DNA of 24,301 nucleotides from an uncultured Chitinophagaceae bacterium (GTDB taxonomy: Bacteria; Bacteroidota; Bacteroidia; Chitinophagales; Chitinophagaceae): assembly GCA_934502905.1 (NCBI GenBank), contig CAKSVK010000034.1:1-24301 (forward strand). Reading direction: 5' to 3'. Position numbers and translations under genes: made by a program. The notes under the pieces are model-generated. The model saw only the letters and a list, made by a program, of their open reading frames with translations. It ran no database searches and was not told the origin of the DNA. Shown here in pieces: positions 7,001-14,497 of the stretch; within the stretch, counting starts at the first letter, position 1, and each line of letters starts with the position of its first letter.

Positions 7001-8527
7001 ATGAGCGATTTCATTACCGAGTTAAAAATCAGTTCCGTTAACCAGGCAGTATCTACCGGTCAATTCTGGATCGGTTCTTCCGGCCCCATTATTCCGTCTT
7101 ATTCTCCTGTTGACGGAAGCCTGATCGCCAATGTATATACGGCCGACGGGAACGGTTTCGAAACGGTAGTGAGAAAAGCCGGTGAAGCCTTTTTGGAGTG
7201 GCGTCAATGGCCGGCGCCTAAACGGGGTGAAATTGTAAGGCAGATCGGTGAAAAGCTCAGGCAGAAAAAAGATCCGCTGGGCAGGCTGGTATCATATGAA
7301 ATGGGGAAAAGCCTGCAGGAAGGACTGGGAGAGGTACAGGAGATGATAGACATCTGTGACTTTGCAGTTGGGTTGTCCAGGCAGTTATACGGACTGACTA
7401 TGCACAGTGAAAGACCCGGGCATCGTATGTACGAGCAATGGCATCCGCTGGGGCCGGTGGCGATTATTTCAGCATTTAATTTTCCGGTAGCCGTATGGAG
7501 CTGGAATGCTGCATTGGCATGGGTTTGCGGCAACACCTGTATCTGGAAGCCGTCTGAGAAAACGCCTTTATGCGCCATTGCTGTACAACATATTATTGCC
7601 GAAGTTTTTTCGGACAATAATGTTCCGGATGGTGTCGGTTGCCTATTGATCGGCGATGCGGCAACAGGGCAATCGTTAAGTGCGGATCCCCGTATCCCGT
7701 TGGTTTCTGCAACGGGTTCCACCCGGATGGGAAAAGCAGTAGCTACAACGGTGGCGGCACGTCTGGGGAAATCTCTTTTAGAGCTGGGCGGCAACAATGC
7801 CATTATAGTTTCTAAGGATGCAGACCTGGATATAGCTATCATTGCCAGCGTTTTCGGCGCAGTAGGCACTGCGGGACAACGGTGTACCACTACCCGGCGC
7901 CTGATTGTGCACCGGTCTGTTTATGATGCATTCAGGGAAAAACTGGTTGCAGCATATGGGCAGTTACGGATAGGAGATCCGCTGAACCCCGACAATCACG
8001 TTGGCCCGCTCATTGACAGGCAGGCGGTAACATCTTATCTTTCGGCTATCCAAAAATGCAGGGAAGAAGGCGGTAAGTTTATAGTGGAAGGGGGGGTGCT
8101 TGAAGGCGAGGGCTTTGAGAGCGGATGTTATGTAAAACCCTGTGTGGCAGAGGTAAGTCCCGGTTTTGAAATAGTACATACGGAAACTTTTGCCCCTATT
8201 TTATACCTGATGGCCTATGAGAATCTGGGGGAAGCGATTGCTATCCAGAATGGTGTGCCACAGGGACTTTCCTCATCTATCATGACGCTCAATCTCCGGG
8301 AGGCAGAGCATTTCCTTTCCGCAGAAGGCAGCGATTGCGGTATTGCAAATGTCAATATCGGTACCAGCGGTGCTGAGATCGGGGGCGCTTTCGGCGGAGA
8401 AAAAGAAACCGGCGGCGGACGGGAGAGCGGAAGCGATGCCTGGAAAAATTATATGAGGCGGCAAACCAACACCATCAACTGGTCTTCCAGGCTGCCGCTG
8501 GCGCAAGGCATCACTTTCAATATCTGA
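7001..8527 (+). CDS. amaB: ALDH7-family aldehyde dehydrogenase (probable L-2-aminoadipate 6-semialdehyde dehydrogenase)
   Basis: A 508-residue NAD-dependent aldehyde dehydrogenase of the antiquitin/ALDH7 group, which oxidises alpha-aminoadipate semialdehyde in lysine breakdown. Start at the ATG at 7001. Residues seen: N160 (SAFNFPVAVWSWNAALAW), K183 (WKPSEKTPL), the NAD-binding SATGSTRMG (236-244), general base E261 (LLELGGNNAIIV) and nucleophile C295 (GTAGQRCTTTRRL). The C-terminal block IGTSGAEIGGAFGGEKETGG, followed by GRESGSDAWKNYMRRQTNTIN, is the strongest subfamily mark. SATGS in place of SFTGS is a minor variant. No lysine-catabolism gene adjoins it, so the substrate is inferred from the subfamily. 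It appears to be transcribed alone and follows the hairpin-rich gap. Confidence 0.92.
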   Translation: MSDFITELKISSVNQAVSTGQFWIGSSGPIIPSYSPVDGSLIANVYTADGNGFETVVRKAGEAFLEWRQWPAPKRGEIVRQIGEKLRQKKDPLGRLVSYEMGKSLQEGLGEVQEMIDICDFAVGLSRQLYGLTMHSERPGHRMYEQWHPLGPVAIISAFNFPVAVWSWNAALAWVCGNTCIWKPSEKTPLCAIAVQHIIAEVFSDNNVPDGVGCLLIGDAATGQSLSADPRIPLVSATGSTRMGKAVATTVAARLGKSLLELGGNNAIIVSKDADLDIAIIASVFGAVGTAGQRCTTTRRLIVHRSVYDAFREKLVAAYGQLRIGDPLNPDNHVGPLIDRQAVTSYLSAIQKCREEGGKFIVEGGVLEGEGFESGCYVKPCVAEVSPGFEIVHTETFAPILYLMAYENLGEAIAIQNGVPQGLSSSIMTLNLREAEHFLSAEGSDCGIANVNIGTSGAEIGGAFGGEKETGGGRESGSDAWKNYMRRQTNTINWSSRLPLAQGITFNI

Positions 8528-8867
8528 TGTGCAGGGTATTTAAGGTATTTTCATCAAAATTAGAGAGAGTTTACCGGAAAAAGATATCCACGTTTCACGG
8601 GAAACATGTGAATAACTTGCTCATTCTTAACGGGTATTATTGCAAATGTGAATAAATTCAGTAGGTTAATTCGGGCAAAATCCTTATAGTTTGTCAGCAG
8701 TATAAATCCCTTATGAACTTGTGGAAGGAGTACCTGTTGATCTTGTATGCATAATATACCTGTACAGCACGCTGTTATATACTATCAGTCCAAATAATAA
8801 TATTATAAGCGGTTAGACGTTATTCTCTGGAATACTAGGTCTTTATCCTTTGAACTAACCCTATAGT
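8528..8867. other. Intergenic region upstream of the OmpA gene with a parS-like palindrome
   Basis: About 340 bases with no plausible gene. The only distinct element is CGTTTCACGGGAAACA at 8591-8606 (described separately). The rest is AT-rich, probably leader and promoter of the OmpA gene. I found no good TAnnTTTG element at a proper distance from the ATG. Confidence 0.5.
8591..8606. promoter_or_regulatory. Near-match to a ParB-binding parS site
   Basis: The 16-mer agrees with the broadly conserved parS consensus TGTTTCACGTGAAACA at 14 of 16 positions. The differences are C for T at position 1 and G for T at position 10; the latter breaks the central CACGTG. The inner arms GTTTC and GAAAC form a 5-bp inverted repeat. 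It may be a degenerate site or chance. Confidence 0.3.
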
Positions 8868-10301
8868 ATGAAAAAAATATATCTGTTTTTAGTATGTAAC
8901 CTGTTACTGTTTGGCTTTGCACAGGCGCAATTCAAGTTTGGCGTCGGTGGTGGAGCGCATAATTCCTACGTCCTGGAGAAAAATAATTTGCCGGGATGGA
9001 ACCAGAATTTTAAAGGCTATTATTCTCAGTACACAGGCTTCCACGCGGGAGCCTATGCTGAATATGGCTTGGGTAAAAAAGGCAACTGGGCGGTGCAGGC
9101 CTCTTTGTTGTATAATGCACGGGGAAGGAACTTTGCGAAGTCTTATGATTCTACCAAGTCTTTTAATTCCGATACTTCCTCCATTATTTCCAGGTGGCGT
9201 ATTAATTATCTTCAGCTTCCCGTAAATTTTGTCTATAAAATTCCTATTGCTTCCAACGTAAAATTTTTAGTAGGGGCCGGAGGTTATGCAGGTTACCAGT
9301 TGAACAGCCAAACCTCCTATAAGTTGTATAACGCTTCAGGGGAAGAAACAAATTTTGATAATAAGCTGGCAACCGGCGACCAGGTAAATAAATATAACAA
9401 GTTCGATTTTGGTGTGAATGCATTAGCGGGCTTTGACTTTAATGACAGAATCATGCTGACAGCTAATTACGGACGCAGCTTATCCGATTTTTATACGGCT
9501 ACCTATAATGGTTCTTTTAAGCATCAGTCTTTTGGTGCAAGCCTGGTAGTATGGCTGACGAAGTCTAAAACCCAGAAGGCGAAAGATGATGCCCGCGATA
9601 CGGATGGTGATGGTATTCCGGATAAGGATGATATGTGTAAAGATGAAAAGGGTACGCCTGCTACCAATGGTTGTCCTGATAAAGATGGTGATGGCATACC
9701 TGATCATATGGATAAGTGCCCGGATGTTGCTGGTGTAAGCAGCCTGGCTGGTTGCCCGTTGCCGGATACCGATAAAGATGGTATCCCCGATGATGTGGAT
9801 AAATGCCCGGATATTGCCGGAGTTAAAGAGCTGGGTGGTTGCCCGCTTCCGCCGGATGCTGATGGTGACGGCGTGCCTGACGCTGAAGATAAATGCCCGA
9901 ACAAAGCCGGTACGGTTGAAAACAATGGATGCCCTGTAATTGACCAGAGCCAGGAGGAAATGTTCAGGAAAGCAGCCCGCGGCATCCGCTTCGATGTAAA
10001 CAGCGATAATATTAATAAGTCTTCTTATGACGCATTGGATGTGGTAGCGAAACTGATGATAGAAAACCCCGAAATGAGGCTTGATATTGAAGGTCACACA
10101 GATAATACGGGTTCTGTACGTACCAACCAGGTGTTATCCGGAAGACGTGCATTGGCTATCAAATCTTACCTGGTGAAGAAAGGAATAGATGCGGACCGGA
10201 TGACATCCGCCGGCTTTGGTTCTGAAAAACCAATTGCGGACAATACCACCGAGAAAGGAAGAGCATTGAACAGAAGGGTGGAATTGAAGGCCAGGTACTA
10301 A
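8868..10301 (+). CDS. OmpA-family porin with PorT-like barrel, thrombospondin type 3 linker and peptidoglycan-binding domain
   Basis: A 477-residue outer-membrane protein. The signal peptide ends at about residue 20 (LFGFAQA before QFKFG). Residues about 21-235 form a PorT/OMP_b-brl beta-barrel (GVGGGAHNSYVL, WAVQASLLYNARGRNF, VKFLVGAGGYAGYQL). About 244-355 hold calcium-binding thrombospondin type 3 repeats (DTDGDGIPDKDDMC, DKDGDGIPDHMDKC, DTDKDGIPDDVDKC, DADGDGVPDAEDKC), each closed by a GCP. About 362-477 is the OmpA domain with the diaminopimelate-binding pair D412 (EGHTDNTGS) and R427 (LSGRRA). It should tether the outer membrane to peptidoglycan. A strong terminator follows, so it is probably a one-gene unit. 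The next gene shares its TSP3 block. Confidence 0.96.
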   Translation: MKKIYLFLVCNLLLFGFAQAQFKFGVGGGAHNSYVLEKNNLPGWNQNFKGYYSQYTGFHAGAYAEYGLGKKGNWAVQASLLYNARGRNFAKSYDSTKSFNSDTSSIISRWRINYLQLPVNFVYKIPIASNVKFLVGAGGYAGYQLNSQTSYKLYNASGEETNFDNKLATGDQVNKYNKFDFGVNALAGFDFNDRIMLTANYGRSLSDFYTATYNGSFKHQSFGASLVVWLTKSKTQKAKDDARDTDGDGIPDKDDMCKDEKGTPATNGCPDKDGDGIPDHMDKCPDVAGVSSLAGCPLPDTDKDGIPDDVDKCPDIAGVKELGGCPLPPDADGDGVPDAEDKCPNKAGTVENNGCPVIDQSQEEMFRKAARGIRFDVNSDNINKSSYDALDVVAKLMIENPEMRLDIEGHTDNTGSVRTNQVLSGRRALAIKSYLVKKGIDADRMTSAGFGSEKPIADNTTEKGRALNRRVELKARY

Positions 10302-10317
10302 TAAATTCAGTCATAAG

Positions 10318-10354
10318 GATAAAGGTTTACCATAGGGTAAACCTTTATCTTTTT
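10318..10354 (+). terminator. Strong rho-independent terminator after the OmpA gene
   Basis: A perfect 14-bp stem, GATAAAGGTTTACC (10318-10331) with GGTAAACCTTTATC (10336-10349), has a 4-base loop and is followed by TTTTT. It lies 17 bases after the stop codon. Confidence 0.93.
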
Positions 10355-10520
10355 AGTAAGTGAACGGAATGTGTTCGTGTATGCAAGGTCTATTTTACTT
10401 CGATCGGGGTCATTTCGGCCAACGGTCGTAAATCAACGATCTGCTAAGGTGTTTTACGCAATAGTAATAAGTGTTTACCCGTTTTTATATAAAATATCCA
10501 CCCTCTGAAAATTTAAAAGT

Positions 10521-11189
10521 ATGAGAAAAATAGATGCTTTACTTTTGTCAGCCCTGGTACTTTATGATTACAGTGCGCAGTCAATCGCTGAGAGCAATTT
10601 TAATGCGGACCTTGAAAAAAAATATTATCACGTAGATTCCCTTACGCTGGATGACGAGTATGAGCGCCTGTTAGAGAAGCCGGAGAACATCCACTACTAC
10701 GATTTACCTGAAATAATCATTACAGCTACCCCAAGAGATGTAACATACCAGGATTTACCGGAGATTACCATACAGATACCGAAGAAGAAGACAGAAATGA
10801 CCATACCGGAGACGGTTTTGATAACTGCACCTGATTGCTCAACGGAGGTGGCAATAGAAGCGCCGGAAGAGCAGGTGCCCTCCACCACGTTCAGCATGGA
10901 GACGGTAAGTGTCGGCAGGCTGGCAAAAGACCTGCAGTACCTGGACACCGATGGTGATGGAATATTTGATCATGAAGATAAGTGTATCAGCATACCCGGC
11001 GTTGCCCGCTTCGAAGGTTGCCCGGTGCCCGACAGTGATGGAGATGGCGTGAATGATGAAGACGATAAATGTCCGTTTGAGGCCGGCGCGATAGGCAATG
11101 AAGGTTGTCCTGCGACGCCTGGATTTTCAAATGAGGTTTCCGTTGAAACGGACTGGCTGAGCGGTATACCCGACGATCCGCAACCATAG
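10521..11189 (+). CDS. Orphan TSP3-repeat protein with repeated PE-I-T-A motif
   Basis: A 222-residue protein with no family name I can assign. The N-terminus ([20 protein letters not shown]) is a weak signal sequence. Residues 61-104 contain three spaced copies of one motif: [11 protein letters not shown] (61-71), [10 protein letters not shown] (78-87) and [11 protein letters not shown] (94-104). Residues about 141-199 hold two thrombospondin type 3 units ([29 protein letters not shown], each closed by GCP) very like those in the upstream OmpA protein. There is no barrel and no OmpA domain. The protein is acidic overall. It probably arose by partial duplication of the OmpA gene, or it works with it as a calcium-binding periplasmic or surface protein. 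It has its own terminator. Coding is secure; function is unknown. Confidence 0.82.
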   Translation: MRKIDALLLSALVLYDYSAQSIAESNFNADLEKKYYHVDSLTLDDEYERLLEKPENIHYYDLPEIIITATPRDVTYQDLPEITIQIPKKKTEMTIPETVLITAPDCSTEVAIEAPEEQVPSTTFSMETVSVGRLAKDLQYLDTDGDGIFDHEDKCISIPGVARFEGCPVPDSDGDGVNDEDDKCPFEAGAIGNEGCPATPGFSNEVSVETDWLSGIPDDPQP

Positions 11190-11209
11190 CAAATCGTTAA
11201 TTTTAATAC

Positions 11210-11247
11210 AAGAAAGCCGGTGTTCACAACGCCGGCTTTCTTTTTTT
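11210..11247 (+). terminator. Rho-independent terminator after the TSP3 gene
   Basis: A 15-bp stem pairs AAGAAAGCCGGTGTT (11210-11224) with AACGCCGGCTTTCTT (11228-11242), with one G-U pair and a 3-base loop. Five further T residues follow. It lies about 20 bases past the stop codon. Confidence 0.92.
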
Positions 11248-11316
11248 CATCTGTTTAGATTAGTTAAATTTCAGCAGTGGTCGGTGATTTAATTCCGGCA
11301 TATCATATAAATAAGT

Positions 11317-11324
11317 TTATTTTG
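11317..11324 (+). promoter_or_regulatory. Possible -7 element for the S8 protease gene
   Basis: TTATTTTG matches TAnnTTTG at all but one fixed base and lies 26 bases before the ATG, between a terminator and the gene. No TTG is found at the expected -33 distance, so support is weak. Confidence 0.25.
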
Positions 11325-11350
11325 TTACTTCCTTAATTAAATATGTACAT

Positions 11351-13039
11351 ATGAAGAAGATAGGGTTACTTTTTGTATTATCCGCTTACCTGGGAACAGG
11401 TGTTGCTCAAACCTCAGTAAAACCGGCAGCGGCCCCAAAAAGCTGGCACCTGCTGAATAAAGAACAGGATGGTTATTATGGCATTGGGGTAGAAAAGGCT
11501 TATAACGAATTGCTGAAGGACCGCAAAAGTGTTCCGGTGATCGTTGCGGTAATAGATTCGGGGGTAGACACACTGCACGAAGACCTGAAGCCCGTATTGT
11601 GGCGTAACCCGGGGGAAATACCGGGTAATGGAATAGATGACGACAAAAATGGATTTGTAGATGATGTATACGGATGGAACTTCCTGGGGGGTAAAAACGG
11701 GGAAAATGTAAATAAAGACTCGTATGAGGCTGCCCGGGTATATTATAAGCTAAAGAAAAAGTTTGCAAACGGAGTACCCGATGATTCTACTGCCAGCCCT
11801 GAACTTAAACAGGAAATAGCTTTATTTAAGAAAGTGAAGGACCTGGTAGAAGGAGATGCAAAGGAAGCCGCAATGAATGTGATGTTCCTGAAGAACATGG
11901 TTGAAAATATGCCCTGGGCAGACAGTGTTGTGCAGGCAGCTTTAAAGAAGGAAGAATATAAAGGGGATGATGTTATCCAGATGAAGCCGGCGAATGCAGA
12001 TGAGAGCAAGGCAAAGAGCACGATCCAGGTATTGTTCATGAGCTTTAAGGCTGATGAAATGACCAATAAAAAGCTCCTTGGCATGATCAGGGAATTTTAT
12101 GACGGAGAAAAGGCGAAAGTAGATGCCGTGCAGGCAGAACCTGAAGACTATCGCGGAAAAGTGGTAAAAGATAATTATGACGATTTCAATGACCGCTATT
12201 ATGGCAATAATGATGTTATGGCCGGCACGCCCATGCATGGCACCCATGTATCCGGTATTATAGGGGCCATCCGCCACAACAACCTGGGAGGCGACGGCAT
12301 TGCGGATAATGTAAAGATCATGACACTTCGTGCCGTTCCTGATGGCGACGAGCACGACAAGGATATTGCCAATGCCATTTTTTATGCAGTGGATAATGGC
12401 GCCCGGGTAATAAATATGAGCTTTGGAAAAAGTATTTCTCCGGAGAAACATTGGGTGGATTCTGCAGTACAATATGCGGCCAGTAAAGGTGTATTACTCA
12501 TTCACGCAGCCGGAAATGATGCGAAAGACCTCGATCAGAATGATAATTTTCCCAATCCTTATTACAATGAAGACACGGCAGCCCGGGCGGATAACTGGAT
12601 CACTGTTGGCGCCAGCGGAGATCCTGCCAATGGTGGTATAACTGCTTCATTCTCTAATTACGGTAAAAACGGTGTAGATGTTTTTGCGCCCGGGGTACAG
12701 ATCTATTCAACAATGCCCGGAGGCGATGCATACGGTAACCTGAACGGTACCAGTATGGCCAGCCCTGTTGTGGCAGGTGTTGCAGCGTTGCTGATGTCTT
12801 ATTTCCCGGAACTTACGGCCGTTCAGATAAAGGAGGCTATAGAAAACTCTGTTACAAAACTGGCTGAGCAGGTAAATATCCCGGGTACACAGGACAAAGT
12901 GTCTTTGTCGGATATCAGCAGGAAAGGAGGGGTGGTAGATGCTTATGGCGCGGTAAATTATGCCATCAAGCTGAGCGAGAAAAATAAAGAACCCCAGCCT
13001 TTACCCAAATCAAAAATGAAGAGTTCTAAAAAAGGATAG
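11351..13039 (+). CDS. S8 (subtilisin-like) serine protease, secreted, with large insertion
   Basis: A 562-residue exported peptidase. The signal peptide ends at about residue 20 (SAYLGTGVAQ before TSVK). The catalytic residues are D69 (VIVAVIDSGVDTLHEDL), H296 (MHGTHVSGIIGA) and S468 (NLNGTSMASPVVAGVAALL), with oxyanion N389 (HAAGNDAKD). Between D69 and H296 lies an unusually long segment of about 225 residues. It begins with NGIDDDKNGFVDDVYGWNF, common in Bacteroidota S8 peptidases, and continues as a lysine-rich, helix-prone stretch (about 120-285). There is no evident propeptide and no type IX secretion C-terminal domain; the C-terminus is a basic tail (KSKMKSSKKG). It probably acts in the periplasm on misfolded or envelope proteins. 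It stands between two terminators as a single unit. Confidence 0.95.
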   Translation: MKKIGLLFVLSAYLGTGVAQTSVKPAAAPKSWHLLNKEQDGYYGIGVEKAYNELLKDRKSVPVIVAVIDSGVDTLHEDLKPVLWRNPGEIPGNGIDDDKNGFVDDVYGWNFLGGKNGENVNKDSYEAARVYYKLKKKFANGVPDDSTASPELKQEIALFKKVKDLVEGDAKEAAMNVMFLKNMVENMPWADSVVQAALKKEEYKGDDVIQMKPANADESKAKSTIQVLFMSFKADEMTNKKLLGMIREFYDGEKAKVDAVQAEPEDYRGKVVKDNYDDFNDRYYGNNDVMAGTPMHGTHVSGIIGAIRHNNLGGDGIADNVKIMTLRAVPDGDEHDKDIANAIFYAVDNGARVINMSFGKSISPEKHWVDSAVQYAASKGVLLIHAAGNDAKDLDQNDNFPNPYYNEDTAARADNWITVGASGDPANGGITASFSNYGKNGVDVFAPGVQIYSTMPGGDAYGNLNGTSMASPVVAGVAALLMSYFPELTAVQIKEAIENSVTKLAEQVNIPGTQDKVSLSDISRKGGVVDAYGAVNYAIKLSEKNKEPQPLPKSKMKSSKKG

Positions 13040-13058
13040 ATACTGATTTAACATTCAT

Positions 13059-13091
13059 AAAGTTCCGGTCTTGAGGACCGGAACTTTTTTT
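13059..13091 (+). terminator. Rho-independent terminator after the S8 protease gene
   Basis: A 12-bp stem, AAAGTTCCGGTC (13059-13070) with GACCGGAACTTT (13076-13087), has a 5-base loop and a T run to 13091. It begins about 20 bases after the stop codon. Confidence 0.93.
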
Positions 13092-13209
13092 ATGATGCTA
13101 AATGAAGGCTGTAATTTCGTAATATTTATGTTTTCCGGAGACTATGGTTTCCAGCATAATTTTTTTCCGGATTGGTATGACACCGTTGGAAACGGGTAAG
13201 AACATAGAA

Positions 13210-13232
13210 GTCCGGAGTTGAAAACTCCGGAC
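13210..13232. repeat. REP-like palindrome, 10-bp perfect arms
   Basis: GTCCGGAGTT (13210-13219), GAA, AACTCCGGAC (13223-13232). It abuts a second hairpin. No T-tract follows, and no gene ends just upstream, so it is not a terminator. Confidence 0.7.
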
Positions 13233-13560
13233 AGCATAACCGAATTATGCTGGCGCAGGTCTGGTAGCCCAGCTCAGTGCTTGACCAGTCCTCCCGCAAG
13301 CGGGACAGGTTGTGCCTTTCCATTACTGAGCGCTATCGATACACCTGACTGGCGGCAAGATAATGCTTTATACTTAGCCTGGATTGTGCAAGTAAATGAG
13401 TAAACCAAAGCACGGGTCAGCCAACAACACAAAGCGTAGCTACAAACCTGCGCTAGCCCGGGGTCGTCCTATTGTGGCAGAGATCCAGGCAGGGCACCAC
13501 ACCTCTTTGACCCTACTTAACCAAGGTTTCGAACAGTACTGGTTGAAAACTCCAGACAAC
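13216..13560. repeat. Pair of 20-base direct repeats 325 bases apart
   Basis: The copies are at 13216-13235 and 13541-13560; both read GTTGAAAACTCC followed by a GACA-like end, with 17 of 20 bases identical. The second copy lacks the left arm of the palindrome. They may mark the edges of a small element or be two copies of a dispersed repeat. Confidence 0.45.
13233..13251. repeat. Second palindrome, 7-bp perfect arms
   Basis: AGCATAA (13233-13239), CCGAA, TTATGCT (13245-13251), directly adjoining the first. TTATGCTGG can alternatively pair with CCAGCATAA at 13151-13159, giving two mutually exclusive folds. Confidence 0.65.
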
Positions 13561-13575
13561 GAACAGCCCGCGCCC

Positions 13576-13597
13576 CGATGCGTGTCCCCACGTATCG
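13576..13597. repeat. Hairpin with 9-bp arms
   Basis: CGATGCGTG (13576-13584), loop TCCC, CACGTATCG (13589-13597); one G-U pair. Its core resembles the hairpin at 6792-6811 in the other large gap. Confidence 0.55.
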
Positions 13598-13757
13598 TAC
13601 ACGGTTTCCGCAGAAGACCCAGACGGCCCTGTATCTTATAACATTTTCTCTACAGGTATTTATAACATTTTCATTAGTTTTACTTAACATATCACTCCGA
13701 AACTATTGGGTTACTGGCACGTTATTAGGTTATTTTTATACAATTAAACCTACACAC

Positions 13758-14351
13758 ATGAAACGTATCTTGTTAGCAGCCGTATTTGCATGCGGCATTT
13801 TTCTTGTACCCACTTTATCAAATGCACAAGGTTTCAGATTGTCTTTACATGCAGGTTCCAACATGGGAAAGCTGGAAGGAAAATCTTTTAAGGATGAATA
13901 CCACCTGGGTTATCACCTGGGGGTTGCCTCTGAAATCATGTTTTCAAAGAAGTGGGGTATTCAGCCCGAAGTAATGTTCAACCAGAGCAACACCACTACT
14001 TCCACCGTTTTTTCCGACATGTATAAAGTATCAGGCAGCGATCTGAAAGACGTAAAGCTCAATTATCTGAGTGTTCCGCTTTTGCTGTCATTCCGGCCGG
14101 CTTCTTTTATTACTTTCCATGCAGGTCCGCAGTTCAGCGTACTGATGAACAGGCAAAGAACGCTGTTGCAGAACGGAGGGGATGCTTTTAAAAAAGGAGA
14201 TTTTGCCATGGTAGGAGGAGCGCAACTGAATATATTCCGTTTGCGCGTTTATGGCAGGTATGCAATAGGTTTGTCCGAACTTAATGACATAGACACGCAG
14301 GATAAATGGAGAAGTGAAACTTTTCAGTTGGGTGTTGGTTTTGCCCTTTAA
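13758..14351 (+). CDS. PorT-family outer-membrane beta-barrel protein
   Basis: A 197-residue outer-membrane protein. The start at 13758 (MKRILLAAVFACG) is chosen because a signal peptide follows at once and ends near residue 25 (VPTLSNA before QGFRL); the open frame upstream is untypical. The mature part shows strand pairs of the PorT/OMP_b-brl family: FRLSLHAGSNMGKL, YHLGYHLGVASEIMF, WGIQPEVMFNQSNTT, KLNYLSVPLLLSFRP, FITFHAGPQFSVLMN, FAMVGGAQLNIF, LRVYGRYAIGLSEL and a final strand ending in GVGFAL, so about eight strands. No partner gene is evident; function is unknown beyond membrane location. A hairpin terminator follows, and the repeat-rich gap precedes it. Confidence 0.92.
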   Translation: MKRILLAAVFACGIFLVPTLSNAQGFRLSLHAGSNMGKLEGKSFKDEYHLGYHLGVASEIMFSKKWGIQPEVMFNQSNTTTSTVFSDMYKVSGSDLKDVKLNYLSVPLLLSFRPASFITFHAGPQFSVLMNRQRTLLQNGGDAFKKGDFAMVGGAQLNIFRLRVYGRYAIGLSELNDIDTQDKWRSETFQLGVGFAL

Positions 14352-14376
14352 CCTGCTATATATAAGTGTTTTGGAG

Positions 14377-14404
14377 AATATCCGGTGGGTTTCCGCCGGA
14401 TATT
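14377..14404 (+). terminator. Hairpin terminator after the barrel gene
   Basis: A 12-bp stem, AATATCCGGTGG (14377-14388) with CCGCCGGATATT (14393-14404), has one G-U pair and a 4-base loop. It is followed by the T-rich TCATTTTA. It lies about 25 bases past the stop codon. Confidence 0.8.
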
Positions 14405-14424
14405 TCATTTTAATGGCATTATAC

Positions 14425-14454
14425 TTGACAATAATACCCGCAAGCTTTAATTTG
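14425..14454 (+). promoter_or_regulatory. Candidate Bacteroidota-type promoter of lon
   Basis: TTG (14425-14427), then 19 bases, then TTAATTTG (14447-14454), which matches TAnnTTTG except at one fixed base. The predicted start of transcription is near 14461, giving a leader of about 37 bases to the ATG at 14498. No heat-shock operator such as CIRCE is visible. Confidence 0.5.
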
Positions 14455-14497
14455 CGTTATTGATCATTTAGATGTCATCTTGACTGTTGAAGAAATT

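Larger units (their letters stand above)
13092..13757. other. Gene-free, palindrome-rich intergenic region (probable repeat-element remnant)
   Basis: About 665 bases between a terminator and the next start codon, with no convincing gene. The plus-strand frame at 13396-13641 and the minus-strand frame at 13126-13323 resemble nothing I know. Palindromes are dense: 13210-13232, 13233-13251, 13292-13305 (TCCCGC-AA-GCGGGA) and 13576-13597, plus a long-range pair CCAGCATAA (13151-13159) with TTATGCTGG (13245-13253). A 20-base direct repeat occurs at 13216-13235 and 13541-13560 (17 of 20 identical). This looks like a REP-type repeat cluster or decayed mobile DNA. The last 120 bases are AT-rich and should carry the promoter of the barrel gene. 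Confidence 0.55.

Noticed and set aside
7204..7890. Long open frame antisense to the aldehyde dehydrogenase gene
   Set aside because: The sense strand carries an unmistakable ALDH7 protein; the antisense frame is a shadow of its codon usage.
9598..9940. Possible CRISPR or DNA tandem repeat
   Set aside because: The periodicity is explained by thrombospondin type 3 protein repeats within the OmpA reading frame; there are no identical direct repeats with unique spacers.
9480..10097. Long minus-strand frame opposite the OmpA gene, with Ile/Arg-rich repeats
   Set aside because: The repeats mirror the TSP3 coding repeats on the other strand; no independent gene features.
13126..13323. 65-codon minus-strand frame over the palindromes
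   Set aside because: It crosses both hairpins and has no recognisable protein character.
13255..13330. tRNA-like strings such as AGCTCAGTGCTTGACCAG
   Set aside because: It resembles a D-arm only. No acceptor stem, T-arm or CCA-compatible cloverleaf can be built around it.
14480..14497. TTG start for lon six codons upstream
   Set aside because: The ATG at 14498 gives a normal N-terminus and a sensible leader length from the predicted promoter.
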